8,643 nucleotides of DNA, taken from assembly GCA_964228455.1 (NCBI GenBank), contig CAXQZM010000080.1:1-8643 (forward strand). Direction: 5' to 3'. Below, one piece after another: positions 1 through 6,475 of the stretch; position 1 is the stretch's first letter, and the number at the start of each line of letters is the position of its first letter. This stretch comes from CAXQZM01 sp964228455. Its GTDB lineage: Bacteria; Pseudomonadota; Alphaproteobacteria; UBA7985. The notes beneath the pieces are model-generated. The model made no database searches, was not told the origin of the DNA, and worked only from the letters and a program-made list of their open reading frames with translations. The position numbers and the translations under genes were made by a program.

Positions 1-1
1 T

Positions 2-727
2 GCCATTGTTTCTGGCGGATCTCGAGGGATTGGCCGTGGAATTGCTCTAACTCTGGCCGCCGACGGTGCCGATATTGCTTTTTGCCATTTTCGAGACGAT
101 GACAAAGCAGCAGAAACCAAGGCAGCAATAGAGGCCATGGGTAGAAAGGCATTTGCGGCTGAGTGTGACGTCTCTTCCATCGCTGCAATAAAGTCGTTTT
201 ACAGCGAGGCCGTGGCTGCGCTCGGGAATGTTGATATTTTAGTAAATAATGCGGGGCACAACATCACCGAAAACTTTGAAGATATCAGTGAAGAAAGCTT
301 TGAACGGATGTTGAATGTGCACGTTAAAGGAACGTTCTTCTTCACCCAGACTGTATATAAGGATATGAAAGCCCGCGGTGATGGTCGGATCATCAACATC
401 ACATCGCAGCTCGCATACAAAGGAGCTGGCACACTGACGCATTACTGCGCTGCGAAAGGGGCAAACGCTACCTTTACCCGTGCTTTGGCTCTCGAATGCG
501 CTGGAACCGGGGTGTTGGTGAATTCGGTTGCTCCAGGTGTCACTAACACTGATCTTTTAACTCCACTAGCGGACGAGTTATTGGATACGCTGAAGGCAGC
601 GATTCCGTTGAATCGGTTTGCAGAGGTTGATGAAATTGCACCTGCGGTCGCGCTTCTAGCGTCGCCTGAGGGGAGCTTTTTCCACGGCACATGTATTTCG
701 CCAAATGGCGGTGAAGTAATGCTCTAA
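2..727 (+). CDS. Short-chain dehydrogenase/reductase (SDR, FabG-like), 5'-truncated by window edge
   Basis: This is a cytosolic NAD(P)-dependent oxidoreductase of the classical SDR family. The frame is open from base 2 and shows 241 residues; classical SDRs are about 250, so only a few N-terminal residues are missing. Visible motifs, numbered from the first visible codon, are the Rossmann glycine motif SGGSRGIG (residues 4-11, Ser replacing the usual Thr), NNAG (82-85), catalytic Ser135, and Tyr148-x-x-x-Lys152 (YCAAK). Ser and Tyr have the normal spacing of 13. A PG motif follows at VAPGVTNTD, and the protein ends in a Gly-Gly-containing tail (PNGGEVML). The family covers 3-oxoacyl-ACP reductases and many sugar, polyol and steroid dehydrogenases, so motifs alone do not give the substrate. 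Its position 171 bases upstream of a sugar-type ABC importer on the same strand suggests that it acts on the imported compound, which is inference. A FabG role in lipid synthesis is less likely, since no fatty-acid genes are nearby. Confidence 0.93.
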   Translation, partial: AIVSGGSRGIGRGIALTLAADGADIAFCHFRDDDKAAETKAAIEAMGRKAFAAECDVSSIAAIKSFYSEAVAALGNVDILVNNAGHNITENFEDISEESFERMLNVHVKGTFFFTQTVYKDMKARGDGRIINITSQLAYKGAGTLTHYCAAKGANATFTRALALECAGTGVLVNSVAPGVTNTDLLTPLADELLDTLKAAIPLNRFAEVDEIAPAVALLASPEGSFFHGTCISPNGGEVML

Positions 728-778
728 GCCTAATTATTGGCTTTGATCTAGCCTGAAGTCTGTAAGAACTAGCGTTAT

Positions 779-784
779 TATAAT
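779..784 (+). promoter_or_regulatory. Candidate -10 box (TATAAT) upstream of the ABC operon
   Basis: A perfect TATAAT lies 115 bases upstream of the binding-protein start codon, in the gap after the SDR gene. It sits inside the palindrome ATTATAAT. No convincing -35 box is found: the hexamer 17 bases upstream is AAGTCT, and with a 19-base spacer it is TGAAGT. If it is real, the promoter probably needs an activator, and the transcript would have a leader of about 105-110 bases. The rest of gap 728-898 shows no gene. Confidence 0.35.
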
Positions 785-798
785 GATTGAAGGCGCAG

Positions 799-839
799 GC
801 TTGCTGTTTCCTCGCTGAAAATGCGTTGCGGCAGCAGGC
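799..839 (+). other. Possible leader hairpin ahead of the binding-protein gene
   Basis: GCTTGCTG (799-806) can pair with CAGCAGGC (832-839) as eight pairs including one G-U, closing a 25-base loop. It lies between the candidate -10 box and the ribosome binding site, so it would be in the mRNA leader. It has no U-tract, so it is not an intrinsic terminator. A stem of this size with a large loop can arise by chance, and no known riboswitch was recognised. Confidence 0.2.
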
Positions 840-886
840 AATAACGGCAGAGAAAGATGACCTCTTTTTCTGGCTTAACAATTCCT

Positions 887-894
887 AGGGAGGA
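887..894 (+). promoter_or_regulatory. Strong ribosome binding site fixing the start of the solute-binding protein
   Basis: AGGGAGGA sits just before the ATG at 899, with five bases between GGAGG and the start codon. An in-frame ATG at 857 would add 14 residues (MTSFSGLTIPREEK) ahead of an otherwise well-formed signal peptide. The Shine-Dalgarno match and the signal peptide both favour 899. Confidence 0.85.
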
Positions 895-898
895 AAAA

Positions 899-2440
899 AT
901 GAAACAACGTTTAAGACACTACATTATGCCGTTGGCGGTCACTTTAGGTGCAGCGTCAACAGCAAGCGGTGACCAGTGGAGCGATCAGTTTCCACACATC
1001 GCTAACACAGGGGACATTGCCGGTGAATGCTCATATGAGTCCATGTCACAAAAAGACTACAGCGGCAGAACGCTGACAATCAATACACACGCTGTTCCAG
1101 TGATGGGTGAGCCCACTGCACTTCATGCTGAAAGCTTTGCGGCTCTGACTGGCGCTACTGTTGACGTGATACACACGCCAGCCGGTGATCTCTACTCAAA
1201 AGCAATGATTCCATTCCAAGCGGGTCAAGCGCCGTACGATATCGTATTTGGTTTCTCGAACTTTATTCGCGATTGGCTCCCTTACCTAGAGCCGGTTCCT
1301 GAATACTACGTAAACATGAGGCAAATGCAGGACGTTACACAGTCGCATATCGACGTGAACTCCTGGGACGGACAGATGGTTCAGTTTCCAATTGATGGCG
1401 ACCGGCATTACCTGAAGTACCGTAAAGACGTGATCGATAACCCAGAGATGCAAGCGAAGTACCTTGCAGATACAGGCAATGAGCTTCGCGTGCCTCAAAC
1501 GTGGAAGGAGTATGCTGAAATGGCATCGTACTTCAATGGCTGGGACTGGGATAACGACGGTGAGCTTGAGTATGGCTCAGCAGAGGTAATGAAAAAAGAT
1601 GACCTAATGTATGCTGCTTTCTTCAGTCGGTCAGTTGCTTACTCTAAAAATCCTCGCACTGAGGGTGGTTTTTTCTTTGATCTTGAAACAATGGAGCCGT
1701 TAATTAACAATCCTGGATTTGTTGAGGCGCTAACGGACTGGGTCGAAGCAACGAGCTATGTTCCACCAGGTGGTATCAACTTTGGTCTAGGTGATGAGAT
1801 CAACTCTTTCGGTGGTGGACAAACTTTGTTCAGCTTCTCTTGGGACGATGCGTTTGTCGCTGCAATGGAAGATACAAGTCCCATTAAAAACCAAGTAGGT
1901 GTTGCACCGCTGCCTGGAGCAGATCGTGTTTGGAACCGTGATACAGGTGCCTGGGATGATACCTACAACCAAGCTCCCTATATTGTTTGGGGTTGGACAG
2001 CAGCAGTTGCTAAGAAGTCAAAAAATCACGAAATGGCATTTGATTACCTTTGCTTCTTTGCGAATGATGCGAACCACCAGGCTGATATTGCAATCGGACG
2101 TTTTGGTGTGAACCCATTTAAAAAGTCTGACTTCGTTCCTGAAATCTATGTGGAGCGTCAGGGCTGGGATCCGCAAATCGCTCAAGAATACTCCGAAACT
2201 CTCTTGGACATGGAAGAAGGCAGCACCAATAGGGTGTTCCCATTGCGTGTTCCTGGGGTCTTCGAGTTCACAAGTGCAGTTGCAACTGGAACTTCAAAAG
2301 CACTTGCGGGACAGTTGAGCCCTCAAGAGGCTTTGGATGAAGTAGCAGCAGAGTGGGAAGCTATCCTTGACCGCGTAGGTCGCGATAATGTTCGTGATGC
2401 TTATGCTATAGGTGTAGCGCTCGAAGATAATCTGCGCTAA
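899..2440 (+). CDS. ABC transporter periplasmic solute-binding protein (family 1, sugar/polyol type)
   Basis: This is the periplasmic receptor that delivers substrate to the importer encoded by the next four genes. It has 513 residues from the ATG at 899. The N-terminus is a typical Sec signal peptide: basic KQRLRH, a hydrophobic stretch around residues 8-18, then a small-residue region (AASTASG) with likely cleavage near residue 24. There is no lipobox. The mature part has family-1 features: an early beta-strand region (TLTINTHAVP), FAALTGATVDVIH, YDIVFGFSNF, a VPQTWKEYAEMASYF segment typical of carbohydrate-binding members, and a C-terminal tail with helices. It is longer than the usual 400-450 residues of family 1, as is GlpV of the rhizobial glycerol importer, but I do not recognise it as GlpV. 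Residues 216-224 (DWDNDGELE) resemble a calcium-binding loop. Only two cysteines (C44, C385) are present. The ligand is unknown. Confidence 0.92.
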   Translation: MKQRLRHYIMPLAVTLGAASTASGDQWSDQFPHIANTGDIAGECSYESMSQKDYSGRTLTINTHAVPVMGEPTALHAESFAALTGATVDVIHTPAGDLYSKAMIPFQAGQAPYDIVFGFSNFIRDWLPYLEPVPEYYVNMRQMQDVTQSHIDVNSWDGQMVQFPIDGDRHYLKYRKDVIDNPEMQAKYLADTGNELRVPQTWKEYAEMASYFNGWDWDNDGELEYGSAEVMKKDDLMYAAFFSRSVAYSKNPRTEGGFFFDLETMEPLINNPGFVEALTDWVEATSYVPPGGINFGLGDEINSFGGGQTLFSFSWDDAFVAAMEDTSPIKNQVGVAPLPGADRVWNRDTGAWDDTYNQAPYIVWGWTAAVAKKSKNHEMAFDYLCFFANDANHQADIAIGRFGVNPFKKSDFVPEIYVERQGWDPQIAQEYSETLLDMEEGSTNRVFPLRVPGVFEFTSAVATGTSKALAGQLSPQEALDEVAAEWEAILDRVGRDNVRDAYAIGVALEDNLR

Positions 2441-2450
2441 TTTTATAGTA

Positions 2451-2479
2451 AGATGGCCGTAGACAAACTGCGGCCATCT
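2451..2479 (+). other. Intercistronic hairpin between binding-protein and permease genes
   Basis: AGATGGCCGTAG (2451-2462) pairs with CTGCGGCCATCT (2468-2479) around the loop ACAAA, giving 12 pairs of which one is T-G. It starts ten bases after the binding-protein stop codon and ends nine bases before the AGGAG (2488-2492) of the first permease. No run of T follows (ACCTTTCT), so it is more likely an mRNA-stabilising or partial-attenuation element than a full terminator. Such hairpins in importer operons are known to raise the level of binding protein over membrane components; that role here is inferred. Confidence 0.75.
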
Positions 2480-2498
2480 ACCTTTCTAGGAGTATATA

Positions 2499-3368
2499 AT
2501 GCGCTTCGGTCACAAGTACGCTTTTCTTTTGCCAGGACTTTTGGTCCTAATCGCAATTTTGATTTTCCCGATACTATTCACAGTCCGTCTCAGCCTATCG
2601 GGTTGGAACAGCTACAACCCAAATTTAGATTTTGTCGGGATCAAAAACTATATCAGATTGTTTACTAGTGATGCGCGTTTTTGGGAGGCCTTCTTTAGGC
2701 TAAGCTTCTTCTCCTTCACGACCGTATTCTTGCAGTATGTTCTAGGCTTTGGTTTAGCGCTTCTTGTTTGGAAAGACATACTATTCAAGCGGTTTTTCCG
2801 AGTGCTATTTCTCATTCCAATGATGACAACGCCGGTTATTATGACCGTTATCTGGAAGACAGTGTTTCACGAGTCACTGGGGCCGGTTAACGATCTACTA
2901 TCATATGTGGGGGTCTCATATAATTGGTTGAGTGATCCGGTCGTTTCTAAGTTCACAGTAATCATCGTTGAGGTTTGGCAGTGGACCCCGTTCATGTTCT
3001 TACTGTTACTAGCAGGCCTTCTGTCGTTGCCGAAAGAAGCGTTTTTAGCAGCCTCTATTGACGGTGCAGGGCCCATTAGGAAATTTATCTACGTTACGTT
3101 TCCACTCATGGCTCCAATCTCCATCGGGGCAATCATCATTCGCCTCATCGAGGCTTCGAAGATTATGGATACCATTTATGTCCTTACCTCTGGTGGTCCT
3201 GGAACATCGACTGAAACAACGAGTTTTTATATCTTCATTAAAGGATTGCGTGAGTTCCAATTTGGTTACGCCGCTGCAATGTCCTTTACCTACCTTATAA
3301 TCATGATCATCAGTCTTACGGTAATAGTAAATGTCTTAGTGCGTGTCTTCAATGGGAGGAACAGCTAA
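2499..3368 (+). CDS. ABC transporter permease, MalF/UgpA-type (first membrane subunit)
   Basis: This is an inner-membrane subunit of the importer; with the next gene product it forms the transport channel. It has 289 residues, normal for the MalF/UgpA type without extra loops. Six hydrophobic segments are visible at about residues 8-30, 68-91, 99-119, 152-174, 204-221 and 258-282. The cytoplasmic EAA loop that docks on the ATPase is at residues 180-206 and reads EAFLAASIDGAGPIRKF followed by a P-containing end. Other family marks are SLSGWNSY after helix 1, VEVWQWTPFMF, and the segment around residues 224-240 with YVLTSGGPGTSTET. Start: ATG at 2499 with AGGAG at 2488-2492. The stop codon overlaps the next start by one base (TAATG), so translation is probably coupled. 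Substrate preference cannot be read from it. Confidence 0.95.
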   Translation: MRFGHKYAFLLPGLLVLIAILIFPILFTVRLSLSGWNSYNPNLDFVGIKNYIRLFTSDARFWEAFFRLSFFSFTTVFLQYVLGFGLALLVWKDILFKRFFRVLFLIPMMTTPVIMTVIWKTVFHESLGPVNDLLSYVGVSYNWLSDPVVSKFTVIIVEVWQWTPFMFLLLLAGLLSLPKEAFLAASIDGAGPIRKFIYVTFPLMAPISIGAIIIRLIEASKIMDTIYVLTSGGPGTSTETTSFYIFIKGLREFQFGYAAAMSFTYLIIMIISLTVIVNVLVRVFNGRNS

Positions 3369-4216
3369 TGCGCTCGTTTTACACCACTCTTAAGTACCTC
3401 GCGGTAACCCTTTGGACAATTTTTGTAATAGGTCCGTTTCTTTGGGCATTAAGTACCTCATTTAAAGACTTTAATTCGGTCACTTCCGGCGCAAAGTACA
3501 TTCCATGGGCGCAGTTCGAGCCGACCTTAGATGGCTGGAGAGTGCTCACCAAGACGTCTGCACAAGGCGGCGTTGACATTATAGAGCCATTTTTTAACAG
3601 TCTAACCGTTACCGGATTAGCGAGCCTCATAAGTATTGTACTCGGTACATTGGCGGCGTACGCGCTCTCTCGTTATCAGTTCAAATTTGGTTTTGTGAAG
3701 AATAATGACATTACGTTTTTCTTCATTTCCCAACGCATAATGCCTCCGGTTGTCCTGGCTCTGCCTTTCTTTATCTTGCTTAGTAATTTCGGCCTTTTGG
3801 ACAGTATTTTGGGACTAATTATTGTCTACATCGTCCTACTAATGCCGATCGCTGTTTGGATCATGGTTGATTTCTTCAACAAAGTACCCCGTGAGATCGA
3901 CGAAACAGCTCTTGTCGACGGTTGCAACCCTTTTGAGGCCTTCTTTCAAGTAGTGCTCCCTAACTCCATTCCTGGTCTTGTCGTAGCAGGTATGTTCTGT
4001 CTCATTTTTGGATGGACGGACTTTTTCTTCTCATTTTTTCTAACATTTACCGAGGTTCAGTTGCTCCCTGTTAGAATAGTTGCCCTTAACTCCTCTATCA
4101 CTCCTTGGTGGAGTCTTTCAGCAGCAGCTCTGGTGTCAGTCGCCCCATTGTTACTCGTTGCATTTATTGTGGAACGATTCCTTTCCAAGGGTAACTTGTC
4201 GGGAGCGCTTAAGTAA
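3368..4216 (+). CDS. ABC transporter permease, MalG/UgpE-type (second membrane subunit)
   Basis: This is the partner inner-membrane subunit, 282 residues long. Hydrophobic segments lie at about 9-30, 78-103, 115-139, 145-168, 199-226 and 248-270. The EAA loop begins at E176 (EIDETALVDGCNPFEAFF) and ends near LPNSIPG; the third position of the usual DGA is Cys186. Family marks include SRYQFKFG after helix 2 and QRIMPPVVLALPFF in helix 3, both common in MalG-like proteins. Start: ATG at 3368, overlapping the previous stop by one base, with GGGAGGA at 3354-3360. The C-terminus (FLSKGNLSGALK) has the usual MalG-type ending, close to LxxGxxxGAxK. The next gene starts four bases after the stop codon. 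Confidence 0.95.
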   Translation: MRSFYTTLKYLAVTLWTIFVIGPFLWALSTSFKDFNSVTSGAKYIPWAQFEPTLDGWRVLTKTSAQGGVDIIEPFFNSLTVTGLASLISIVLGTLAAYALSRYQFKFGFVKNNDITFFFISQRIMPPVVLALPFFILLSNFGLLDSILGLIIVYIVLLMPIAVWIMVDFFNKVPREIDETALVDGCNPFEAFFQVVLPNSIPGLVVAGMFCLIFGWTDFFFSFFLTFTEVQLLPVRIVALNSSITPWWSLSAAALVSVAPLLLVAFIVERFLSKGNLSGALK

Positions 4217-4220
4217 TATC

Positions 4221-5297
4221 ATGTTAGTTACCAATAACCTTTCACTTAAAGTTGGCGATGAGAATCACCTGGTTGATATCTCCGTTGAGTTCAAGCGAGG
4301 CGGGCTCTATACGATCCTAGGTCGGACGCTTGCTGGAAAAACTACGCTCCTTAAGTCAATCGCTGGGCTTATAACACCTGACTCTGGGAATATAACTCTC
4401 GACGGCGAAGACTATTCCAGTCAACCAGTATGGCACAGAAACGTTGCTATGGTATATCAGCAATTCATCAATTATCCTCACCTTACGGTGCATGATAACA
4501 TCGCGTTTCCTTTGAAAAAGCAGAGATTGCCCAAAGCGGAAATAGAGCAGCGCGTCTCCACTGCCATCGGTCAAGTTGGGCTTAAAGGTTTCGAAAGTCG
4601 TAAAATACAAGAATTGTCTGGCGGACAGCAACAGCGTGTTGCTCTGGCACGATCGCTTGCTAAGGCATCCGAAATTCTTTTACTTGATGAGCCCTTAGTT
4701 AATTTGGACTACAAGTTGCGAGAGCAACTTCGTGAAGAACTTAAAGGTTTGATCACACAGGAATTTAATGCGCAAGGAATTGTAATTTATTCGTCAACAG
4801 ATCCTCTTGAAGCTATGCAGCTAGGTGGAGAGTTGATTGTTATGGATGAGGGTCGGGTATTACAGCAAGGCTCGGCAAAATATGTTTTCGAACACCCTGC
4901 CACCACTCGAGTAGCTGAAATCACAAATGACCCTAGCATGAACCTCTGGCAAGCACGCAAGGTCACGAAGCGCTTGGCGATCGATGACGGAATTGATCTC
5001 ACGGTTCCAAAACATTTATCAAAATTAGAACAGGGGGCCTGCACAGTTGGCTTTCGAGCTAACGATGTCACCATTGATCAAGCTGGGTTAAATTTTGAAG
5101 TAGAGCTATCTGAGGTTAGTGGTTCGGAGACAATTCTTCATTTGGTTCGCGATCAAACACGGATGATAGCGAGAGTTGAGGGTGTTCTAGATGTGGGTAT
5201 AGGCGATCGTTTGCCGGTTAGTATTGCCGAGGCTAAACTATATGCCTTCTCATCAGACGGAAATCTTCTGACGTCACCTTATGCGGAGAAAAGCTAA
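4221..5297 (+). CDS. ABC transporter ATP-binding protein 1 (GlpS-like, MalK/UgpC superfamily, atypical switch region)
   Basis: This is a cytoplasmic ATPase subunit of the importer, 358 residues from the ATG at 4221. That start is chosen because it lies four bases after the permease stop and the conserved fold begins there; an in-frame ATG at 4080 lies inside the permease gene. Visible motifs: Walker A GRTLAGKT (34-41), Q-loop Gln80, signature LSGGQ (132-136), Walker B LLLDEP with D156 and E157. The switch histidine is absent: the usual YVTHD is YSSTD with Thr193. The aromatic A-loop position appears to be Val11. A MNL motif at 240 leads into a TOBE-type C-terminal domain. The RTLAGKT Walker A and absent His recall GlpS of the rhizobial glycerol importer (from memory of the family). 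No good Shine-Dalgarno lies close by (GGGAG is about 15 bases upstream), so expression probably depends on coupling to the permease gene. It most likely pairs with the next gene product. Confidence 0.92.
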   Translation: MLVTNNLSLKVGDENHLVDISVEFKRGGLYTILGRTLAGKTTLLKSIAGLITPDSGNITLDGEDYSSQPVWHRNVAMVYQQFINYPHLTVHDNIAFPLKKQRLPKAEIEQRVSTAIGQVGLKGFESRKIQELSGGQQQRVALARSLAKASEILLLDEPLVNLDYKLREQLREELKGLITQEFNAQGIVIYSSTDPLEAMQLGGELIVMDEGRVLQQGSAKYVFEHPATTRVAEITNDPSMNLWQARKVTKRLAIDDGIDLTVPKHLSKLEQGACTVGFRANDVTIDQAGLNFEVELSEVSGSETILHLVRDQTRMIARVEGVLDVGIGDRLPVSIAEAKLYAFSSDGNLLTSPYAEKS

Positions 5298-6367
5298 TGG
5301 CTCGTATTGAATTAACAGGAGTGTCTCATAGTTACGGAGCTCTCGAGGCTTTGCAAAAGTTTGATCTAACTTGGGAAGACGGGGGACGGTACGCTATTCT
5401 GGGCCCGTCTGGTTGCGGCAAGACAACAATGCTAAACATCATGTCAGGCATTATTCAGCCAACAAATGGAACTATTTCCTTCGATGGCCAAGATGTGACT
5501 GCGCTAGAAACAGCTGATCGGAACATAGCACAGGTGTTCCAGTTTCCTGTGATCTACAACACTATGCGCGTATGGGATAATCTAGCATTTCCACTAGTTT
5601 GTCGCGATACACCAAAGAAGGAAATAAAGGCAAAAGTAGAGGAGGTCGCTGATACGCTTAGTTTAACTGAGCTTTTGGATAAGCCTGCCAATCGACTAAC
5701 TGCAGATCAGAAACAGCTTATATCTTTAGGACGAGGGTTAGTTAGAGATGATGTTGCGGCAGTTCTTATGGATGAGCCGCTGACCGTTATTGATCCTGAC
5801 CTCAAGTTTCGCCTGCGAAGAAAGCTAAAGGAAATCAACGAGAAATATCGCACCACGCTGATATACGTCACCCATGATCAGAATGAAGCTATGACTTTCG
5901 CACAAAAAATTATGGTAATGGATGCAGGAAAAATTGTGCAAATGGGAACTCCCAGTGAGCTATTTGATAAACCTAGTACTACCTTTGTTGGGTATTTTAT
6001 TGGTGCTCCTGCTATGAATCTTTTTGAGGCAAAAGTTATTGGAGAGCATAAGGTCGAGCTAGATGGTCATCAAATAATTGTTGAACCCTCTCTATCTAAA
6101 TTGAATGCGGGTAGCCTCAGACTGGGGGTCCGTGCTGAAAATATGAAGCTACTTAATAAGAAGCCTAAAGCCGGTAGCAACTCATTACCTATTCAGGTCA
6201 ATCGTGTAGATGATTTTGGAAACTATAAGCTGGTCGTAGGGAGCTGCTGTGGTTCAGACGTTAAGGTAAAGGTGGATAGGGACCAAGAGCTGGGAAGTGG
6301 TTCGCACTTTGTTTCATTCGACAGTAATAAAGCCTGCGTCTACATGAACGAGTATATAGTAAATTAA
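5297..6367 (+). CDS. ABC transporter ATP-binding protein 2 (GlpT-like, MalK/UgpC superfamily, atypical signature)
   Basis: This is the second cytoplasmic ATPase subunit, 356 residues. Start: ATG at 5297, overlapping the previous stop by one base, with GGAG at 5285-5288. Visible motifs: A-loop Tyr13, Walker A GPSGCGKTT (36-44), Q-loop Gln82 within the stretch RNIAQVFQFPVIYNTM, Walker B MDEP with D159 and E160, and switch His193 in YVTHDQ. The signature is not LSGGQ but LTADQ (134-138), followed by KQLISLGRGLVR. MNL at 240 leads into a TOBE-type domain. RNIAQVFQFPVIY and LTADxKQ are, from memory, marks of the GlpT subunit of the rhizobial glycerol importer and its relatives. The defect is complementary to that of the first ATPase, so the two should form an obligate heterodimer with one intact ATP site. 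The last part of the gene contains a 12-base copy of the downstream terminator arm. Confidence 0.94.
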   Translation: MARIELTGVSHSYGALEALQKFDLTWEDGGRYAILGPSGCGKTTMLNIMSGIIQPTNGTISFDGQDVTALETADRNIAQVFQFPVIYNTMRVWDNLAFPLVCRDTPKKEIKAKVEEVADTLSLTELLDKPANRLTADQKQLISLGRGLVRDDVAAVLMDEPLTVIDPDLKFRLRRKLKEINEKYRTTLIYVTHDQNEAMTFAQKIMVMDAGKIVQMGTPSELFDKPSTTFVGYFIGAPAMNLFEAKVIGEHKVELDGHQIIVEPSLSKLNAGSLRLGVRAENMKLLNKKPKAGSNSLPIQVNRVDDFGNYKLVVGSCCGSDVKVKVDRDQELGSGSHFVSFDSNKACVYMNEYIVN

Positions 6368-6406
6368 GATTAATTTATCTGCGATCATAGAATATCGCTA
6401 AACGGC

Positions 6407-6452
6407 AATAAAGCCTGCTGGTTAGAATAGTCTCTCTGCAGGCTTTATTTTG
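6407..6452 (+). terminator. Intrinsic terminator of the ABC operon, possibly bidirectional
   Basis: AATAAAGCCTGC (6407-6418) and GCAGGCTTTATT (6438-6449) form a perfect 12-pair stem with a 19-base loop, 40 bases after the last ATPase stop codon. On the plus strand the 3' arm runs into TTTATTTTGTT, a usable U-tract. On the minus strand, read from nrdJ, the arm ends TTTATT and is followed by GCCGTTT, which is weaker. Its place between convergent genes suggests it may serve both. A smaller stem, GCGAT (6381-6385) with ATCGC (6394-6398), precedes it. Confidence 0.85.
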
Positions 6453-6475
6453 TTAGATCCTCTTTATTTGTGGGA

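Noticed and set aside
726..743. Terminator for the SDR (AAGCC/GGCTT around TAATTATT)
   Set aside because: The stem is only five pairs, overlaps the stop codon and is followed by TGATCT, not a T-run. It is too weak to call.
543..881. Minus-strand open frame of 112 codons across the SDR end and the leader
   Set aside because: No recognisable family or ribosome binding site, and most of it lies opposite conserved SDR coding sequence.
857..898. Upstream in-frame ATG for the solute-binding protein
   Set aside because: It would add 14 residues ahead of a good signal peptide and bypass the strong AGGGAGGA site before 899.
4080..4220. Upstream in-frame ATG for the first ATPase, inside the second permease gene
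   Set aside because: The added 47 residues have no ATPase similarity and merely read the permease sequence in another frame; the fold begins at 4221.
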